A stretch of 64,000 bases of DNA from Coccinella septempunctata. Taxonomy: Eukaryota; Arthropoda; Insecta; Coleoptera; Coccinellidae. The notes beneath the pieces are model-generated. The model had not been told where the DNA came from. It saw nothing but the letters and a program-made list of their open reading frames with translations, and ran no database searches. Numbering within the stretch: the stretch's first letter is position 1; each line of letters opens with the position of its first letter. The stretch lies in contig NC_058190.1 in the NCBI RefSeq assembly GCF_907165205.1, positions 4,658,001 through 4,722,000 on the forward strand, written 5' to 3'. A program made the position numbers and the translations under genes. Positions 39,001-48,000 of the stretch are shown here, in pieces.

Positions 39001-42000
39001 TTTTGCGTTTCGCATACCTTTTTGTAAGTAAGAACTCACCTGTTTGCTGGCCTCGGATACGTCACCGTAATTTCCAATTCTCTCAGCTCTGGGGGAGTAT
39101 TACTGATATCGATTTCGCTCTCACTATCCATTCTTGATTATAATGAACACTTATTCCAACTACGTTCTTATTTCATACTTCTAAAATCTAGCGGATTCCG
39201 TAAAGAATTAATTTGAGAGCAGAAAATGACAGTTATTATCATAGGCACTTATGTTTTTATATATGCAATTCCGATAATTCAACCAACTACAGATGTCAAC
39301 TATAATGCAGAAATATTCGCTTCTATAATAACAGAAAGCGCTAATGCAAATGTGGGAAAAACTAAACTCCCCCAACAACGCTGTGTACCCTGGTGGAATA
39401 ACGAATGTAAAATGGCCATAGCACAGAGCAAACACGCCTATTATACATACAGAAAGCGAAGAACAACAGAAAACCTAATAGAGTTCAAGAGACTAAGAGC
39501 TAAAGCTAGATACATAGTAAAATCAAGCAAGAAAGCCTCATGGAATGAATACACCTCCTCAATAACCCCTGAAACACCATCAAGTGAAGTATGGAACAAA
39601 ATTCGTCGAATTAACGGGGGAATAACTGTAAGAAAAATAACAAGCATTGTACATAACGACATTATTATATCGGACGACAAAGAAATGAGCAATGCTTTCG
39701 CAGAATACTATGCCGAATTATCTAGCGATAATAATTACCACCCCGAATTCAGAACCATCAAATCAGATACCGAGAACAACGGAAATTATTACATACAGGA
39801 AGAAACTCTAAATCATAATGAACTGAACAACCCCATTACAATGAGAGAACTGAATAGTGTTTTGGAGAACGGAAAGAAAACTTCGCCAGGGCCTGACAAT
39901 ATACCATACATATTCATGACACATTTGGGACCAAAAGCAAGAGAATACCTACTTGAACTTTACAACCAAATTTTTTCCACTGGAACATTTCTCACAATTT
40001 GGAGAGAGGCTATAGTTATCCCTATTCTTAAACCAACGAAGAATAAAATGCATGTGACATCTTACAGACCTATCTCACTCACCTGCACAATGTGCAAATT
40101 ATTAGAAAAAATAATAAATGAGAGACTCTCATGGCATCTTGAAGTGAACAACCTCCTCTACCAACAACAAAATGGTTTCAGGAAGCACAGATCTACCAAT
40201 GACAATATTATAGCCCTGGAAAGTTACATACATGACGCTTTCGCATCAGACCAAAAAGTACTTGCCGTTTTCTTTGACATAGAGAAAGCGTTCAACATGA
40301 CGTGGAGGGCAAACATCCTTGAAACACTGAAATCATGGAACATTTGTGGAAACATCCTGCTTTTTATCCAGAACTACCTTAAGGACAGGATTTTTAGAGT
40401 CAAGGTGAATGGAACAACATCTAGTCAGCAATGTCAAGAGAATGGTATAGTTCAAGGCGGCGTTCTCAGTACAACTTTATTCGACGTAGCAATACAGGAG
40501 GTGGTGAAGAGTGTGGCAGAACCAGTAAAAATTCTGTTATTTGCTGATGATTTTACAATATTCGTATCCGGTAAAAATGTACTTACACTACAACTGCTGA
40601 TACAACAAACCATAAAAGAAATAGAAAGGTGGAGTTCTTCAACTGGTTTCAGTTTTTCTACTCAGAAAACGAAGGCAGTTATCTTCTCCAAAAGCAGAAA
40701 TAAAGAAACAATTCAACTTCAGCTGAATAACCACACTATACACCAAGGGAAACAAGTGAAATTTTTAGGGATGATTTTTGATGACAAACTAACATGGAAG
40801 CAGCACATAGACAGCATAAAGATCAATTGTACACAAGGCCTAAATATTATAAGAGTACTCTCACATCACACATGGGGGGCTGACATAGACAGCCTCACGA
40901 CCATCTACAAAAGTCTCATCAAATCTAAACTGGAATATGGTTTTCTAGCTCACCTCAATACAAGTAAAACAAACATAAAAGTTATCCAAAGGATAGAGTC
41001 CAAGGCCCTACGATTGATTACAGGAGCCTTCTGTACAACACCCATTAAGAGCCTGTACTGTTTATTAGGAGAATTACCCCTTGAGCACCGCTTCAAAAAA
41101 ACAACAATTAACTACGCTATAAAGAGAACCACCCACCCTACTCACCTTAATCATGAACTGATTTCCCTAAACTATTTTGAAGATACATACCACAAAAACC
41201 CAAATATAAGGCCATCCTTTCATCGTAGATTGAGTTGCTACTTAAATGATATAAACTATGTCATTCCTGACCTGCTTCAGGCGTATAACAGCCATACACC
41301 GCCTTGGATCGTCCCTACAGCTCACACTAACACCAGGCTTACAAAGTACTGCAGAAACCACATAAACCAACAAATAATTCACAACCATTTCAAGAGTATA
41401 CAGGATGAATATATCAACGCACAATTCTATTATACTGATGCATCATCAACAGACGGAGGAGAAACAGTTGGATTCGCGGTAGTTAGTCCTAGAGAAATTA
41501 GAAAATACAAGATGGAAGGAAGTGTATTCTCAGGAGAATTGACGGCAATACACCACGCACTTTTAGAAATACTCGATGAGCAACATGAACAAGCTCAATA
41601 CGTAGTATGTACAGACTCCTTGAGCGCAATTAAAATCATCGAACAAACATACCCCCGTCACCCTCTGGCCCAACAAATACAACATCTACTTTACCTACTA
41701 CACCAGCGTCATAGAACAGTCACCTTCATATACGTACCGTCACATACCGGAATAAAGGGAAATGAGTTAGCAGATGAAGCAGCTAAAGAGGCACTTGAAA
41801 GCCAACACTGTAAGAGAGTCTTCATTGGAGAAGAAGCCAATATTCAGGTGAAGAGGAAAATAGAAAGCAAATGGCAAGAAGAATGGATAGATAGCCCATC
41901 ACATCTCAAAAACGTTAAGCCAACCCCATTGAGGAAATCATTTTACCCAAGCGGACGCAGAAACCAGATTAAAGTAAGCCGCTTGAGAAGTGGACACACA

Positions 42001-45000
42001 AAACTAACACATGGATTCCTGCTTTCAAGAGAAGAACCTCCACAGTGCGACCTATGTGAAACACGAGTGACAGTTAAACACGTAATAAGTGAGTGCACAA
42101 AATTTCAGGCAAAACGGCATGAGTGCGGAGTGAGTGCGCGGATAGAAGTTGCGTTGGGAAATAACAACAAAGAACTAGAAAAGACACTTAACTTCCTCAA
42201 AGAAATCGAACTTTATTATAAGATATAGATCAGGTACTAACTCTCATTAATATAGAGTATACACCCAAAATGATATAGCACATAATCACACATGTGACTC
42301 CAAATTTCTAAATAGTGGCCTGTGCTAATGACTCTCAGCGGTTGAAGCACAAGAATTTTAAATAAAAAAAAAAAAAAAAATTTTTGCTATTGAAGAAAAT
42401 TGAATTATTTACACATAATATGCAGTAGCTTGGAGAGAGTTGATGTTGGTTATCTTCTTTTACTAAAGATGGATACGTTACGTCAGTTGTAGATTTCAAT
42501 ATGTAATATCAACCTGAGGATAAATGCATACGATGCAGTGGTTGGGAACAAAAATTTCACATGAATAAACAATTAACAGGACAACTGGCTCGTATTTATG
42601 GCTGTTTATTTTCAAAACTTTGATATAATAATAATAACTATGTATTTATTGGTACCTTAAGACGTTTACAATAGGACAAGTCAAATGAAAAATAGAAAAA
42701 TCAATTTTTGGGGAACTTATACTACGATGACATTCATTGAAAATCCTGTAGTAACTTTTTGCATTAATTCGCCCAAACATAAAATTCTCAAATGCCACCA
42801 CTTTTTTGGGTGTCCCAATAGAAGGAAATTCTTATAGTTGATGCAAAATCGGGATTTACTCGAGCGTCGTGGAGACCTAGTAGATTTTGAAGATTAGATG
42901 GTAGAAAGAAAAAAAGGTTCCATGATATATGCACTTTCAGCTGTGGGGAAAACGTCTGCAGGTTCTCGAAGATGTAAAAAAAATCGTCAGGTGTACATAC
43001 TCGAGCGTGTCAGATTAAGATACTGTATATGCCCTACGTGTCTCTGATAATGAATTCATGCTCATCTGACAGTTTGCGCGTTGGGACTGGCCGTACGGAA
43101 GAGTTGTCAATGGTAAAAAAAAAAATTTCTAACATGTCAGATTTTTGGAGGATATGTTAATTGGACCTAAAGGAAGCTACTTTTCCAAATTTGGACGTGA
43201 CGCAAGGTCACAGCGGTCCTTTGAAAATGTAAAAAAAAATCGTTACTTGTACATACTCGAGCGTGTCAGATTTTCATACAGATGGTTAATCTCGGTGTTG
43301 TAGACGTGTTGACCCATTAATCTGACACTAATGGGGGGGTTTTCTTAATCTGACACTTTGAAGATGATAAAAATCCCTTTTTCTCGAGTATTTCCCTCCC
43401 TGTACGTTTTGTATTCATTATGAATGTTGTAGATAATAAAATTCTACACAACTTTTGTCTGAAGCAATTTTACATACTGTTAACCGTTCTCTAGCTAGAG
43501 GGCGATAAGGGCGAGAAGCTTAGCTACACATGCGAAAGAGCAAGGTCAATGTAGAATTCATAGACTTAAAATAACATGGACTCCGCCTGTGAGAGAGAAG
43601 TCGGTAGGTTGAATAAGATGGAGAGTTTGTGGGCAAGCTGTCAAAAGATTATAGAACACAAGTTTATGCGAAAATTTTCTTCAATAAATTTTAAACAAGC
43701 TTCCGAGAAGACACACAGGAATTCCATAGCATTCCTTCGAAATCAATTATGTCAAAAAATATGTGAGTTTTATTCAAGAATAGATGTAATGAGAATAATA
43801 ATCAACGTATCAACACCTTGTGGGCAAAGTCTGCGAAAATTGTAAAAATTTTCCATAATAAATGTTCAACAAGCTTCCGAGAAGGCAGACAGGAATTCCT
43901 TAACATTCCTTCGAAATGGAAAATATAAAAATTAAGTGAGTTTCATTCAAGAATAAATATAATGTGAATAATACTCAACGTATGAACACCTTGTGGGCAA
44001 CGTCTGCGTTTATATCCATCATATGATTTTGACATTGCCCACACGGAATCAGTTCATCTCTTTCTTATTCGATTAGAACGCATAAGCTCTTCTCTCTTTA
44101 ATGCACCCAACCTCTCGATCTACTGAAAAGTCACGTGACAGTGAGTCCATGTATTATAAGTCTATGTAGAATCCCAGTCTAATCTACAATTATCAAAATG
44201 ACAAGGTATTTCTATGATGACAATTTTGAAATTAGTCACGAAAATTTTAGTGTTGTCTGTGTCTGAACCTTAGAATGTACTATTTTCCAACGAGTGAATT
44301 TTCGCTTCAGCATGTATCGCTAAACACCTCGCATTAATCGTCATATATCGCAAAAACGTTTGAACGTAGACAAAATTGTAGGGGGCCTGCGAATTGACAG
44401 CCGAGGTTAGCAAGCAGGCGAGACAATATAGACAGTTTTTTGCCGAGGTGCATATTACATTTTTGCGTTTCGCATACCTTTTTGTAAGTAAGAACTCACC
44501 TGTTTGCTGGCCTCGGATACGTCACCGTAATTTCCAATTCTCTCAGCTCTGGGGGAGTATTACTGATATCGATTTCGCTCTCACTATCCATTCTTGATTA
44601 TAATGAACACTTATTCCAACTACGTTCTTATTTCATACTTCTAAAATCTAGCGGATTCCGTAAAGAATTAATTTGAGAGCAGAAAATGACAGTTATTATC
44701 ATAGGCACTTATGTTTTTATATATGCAATTCCGATAATTCAACCAACTACAGATGTCAACTATAATGCAGAAATATTCGCTTCTATAATAACAGAAAGCG
44801 CTAATGCAAATGTGGGAAAAACTAAACTCCCCCAACAACGCTGTGTACCCTGGTGGAATAACGAATGTAAAATGGCCATAGCACAGAGCAAACACGCCTA
44901 TTATACATACAGAAAGCGAAGAACAACAGAAAACCTAATAGAGTTCAAGAGACTAAGAGCTAAAGCTAGATACATAGTAAAATCAAGCAAGAAAGCCTCA

Positions 45001-48000
45001 TGGAATGAATACACCTCCTCAATAACCCCTGAAACACCATCAAGTGAAGTATGGAACAAAATTCGTCGAATTAACGGGGGAATAACTGTAAGAAAAATAA
45101 CAAGCATTGTACATAACGACATTATTATATCGGACGACAAAGAAATGAGCAATGCTTTCGCAGAATACTATGCCGAATTATCTAGCGATAATAATTACCA
45201 CCCCGAATTCAGAACCATCAAATCAGATACCGAGAACAACGGAAATTATTACATACAGGAAGAAACTCTAAATCATAATGAACTGAACAACCCCATTACA
45301 ATGAGAGAACTGAATAGTGTTTTGGAGAACGGAAAGAAAACTTCGCCAGGGCCTGACAATATACCATACATATTCATGACACATTTGGGACCAAAAGCAA
45401 GAGAATACCTACTTGAACTTTACAACCAAATTTTTTCCACTGGAACATTTCTCACAATTTGGAGAGAGGCTATAGTTATCCCTATTCTTAAACCAACGAA
45501 GAATAAAATGCATGTGACATCTTACAGACCTATCTCACTCACCTGCACAATGTGCAAATTATTAGAAAAAATAATAAATGAGAGACTCTCATGGCATCTT
45601 GAAGTGAACAACCTCCTCTACCAACAACAAAATGGTTTCAGGAAGCACAGATCTACCAATGACAATATTATAGCCCTGGAAAGTTACATACATGACGCTT
45701 TCGCATCAGACCAAAAAGTACTTGCCGTTTTCTTTGACATAGAGAAAGCGTTCAACATGACGTGGAGGGCAAACATCCTTGAAACACTGAAATCATGGAA
45801 CATTTGTGGAAACATCCTGCTTTTTATCCAGAACTACCTTAAGGACAGGATTTTTAGAGTCAAGGTGAATGGAACAACATCTAGTCAGCAATGTCAAGAG
45901 AATGGTATAGTTCAAGGCGGCGTTCTCAGTACAACTTTATTCGACGTAGCAATACAGGAGGTGGTGAAGAGTGTGGCAGAACCAGTAAAAATTCTGTTAT
46001 TTGCTGATGATTTTACAATATTCGTATCCGGTAAAAATGTACTTACACTACAACTGCTGATACAACAAACCATAAAAGAAATAGAAAGGTGGAGTTCTTC
46101 AACTGGTTTCAGTTTTTCTACTCAGAAAACGAAGGCAGTTATCTTCTCCAAAAGCAGAAATAAAGAAACAATTCAACTTCAGCTGAATAACCACACTATA
46201 CACCAAGGGAAACAAGTGAAATTTTTAGGGATGATTTTTGATGACAAACTAACATGGAAGCAGCACATAGACAGCATAAAGATCAATTGTACACAAGGCC
46301 TAAATATTATAAGAGTACTCTCACATCACACATGGGGGGCTGACATAGACAGCCTCACGACCATCTACAAAAGTCTCATCAAATCTAAACTGGAATATGG
46401 TTTTCTAGCTCACCTCAATACAAGTAAAACAAACATAAAAGTTATCCAAAGGATAGAGTCCAAGGCCCTACGATTGATTACAGGAGCCTTCTGTACAACA
46501 CCCATTAAGAGCCTGTACTGTTTATTAGGAGAATTACCCCTTGAGCACCGCTTCAAAAAAACAACAATTAACTACGCTATAAAGAGAACCACCCACCCTA
46601 CTCACCTTAATCATGAACTGATTTCCCTAAACTATTTTGAAGATACATACCACAAAAACCCAAATATAAGGCCATCCTTTCATCGTAGATTGAGTTGCTA
46701 CTTAAATGATATAAACTATGTCATTCCTGACCTGCTTCAGGCGTATAACAGCCATACACCGCCTTGGATCGTCCCTACAGCTCACACTAACACCAGGCTT
46801 ACAAAGTACTGCAGAAACCACATAAACCAACAAATAATTCACAACCATTTCAAGAGTATACAGGATGAATATATCAACGCACAATTCTATTATACTGATG
46901 CATCATCAACAGACGGAGGAGAAACAGTTGGATTCGCGGTAGTTAGTCCTAGAGAAATTAGAAAATACAAGATGGAAGGAAGTGTATTCTCAGGAGAATT
47001 GACGGCAATACACCACGCACTTTTAGAAATACTCGATGAGCAACATGAACAAGCTCAATACGTAGTATGTACAGACTCCTTGAGCGCAATTAAAATCATC
47101 GAACAAACATACCCCCGTCACCCTCTGGCCCAACAAATACAACATCTACTTTACCTACTACACCAGCGTCATAGAACAGTCACCTTCATATACGTACCGT
47201 CACATACCGGAATAAAGGGAAATGAGTTAGCAGATGAAGCAGCTAAAGAGGCACTTGAAAGCCAACACTGTAAGAGAGTCTTCATTGGAGAAGAAGCCAA
47301 TATTCAGGTGAAGAGGAAAATAGAAAGCAAATGGCAAGAAGAATGGATAGATAGCCCATCACATCTCAAAAACGTTAAGCCAACCCCATTGAGGAAATCA
47401 TTTTACCCAAGCGGACGCAGAAACCAGATTAAAGTAAGCCGCTTGAGAAGTGGACACACAAAACTAACACATGGATTCCTGCTTTCAAGAGAAGAACCTC
47501 CACAGTGCGACCTATGTGAAACACGAGTGACAGTTAAACACGTAATAAGTGAGTGCACAAAATTTCAGGCAAAACGGCATGAGTGCGGAGTGAGTGCGCG
47601 GATAGAAGTTGCGTTGGGAAATAACAACAAAGAACTAGAAAAGACACTTAACTTCCTCAAAGAAATCGAACTTTATTATAAGATATAGATCAGGTACTAA
47701 CTCTCATTAATATAGAGTATACACCCAAAATGATATAGCACATAATCACACATGTGACTCCAAATTTCTAAATAGTGGCCTGTGCTAATGACTCTCAGCG
47801 GTTGAAGCACAAGAATTTTAAATAAAAAAAAAATAAAAAATTTTTGCTATTGAAGAAAATTGAATTATTTACACATAATATGCAGTAGCTTGGAGAGAGT
47901 TGATGTTGGTTATCTTCTTTTACTAAAGATGGATACGTTACGTCAGTTGTAGATTTCAATATGTAATATCAACCTGAGGATAAATGCATACGATGCAGTG

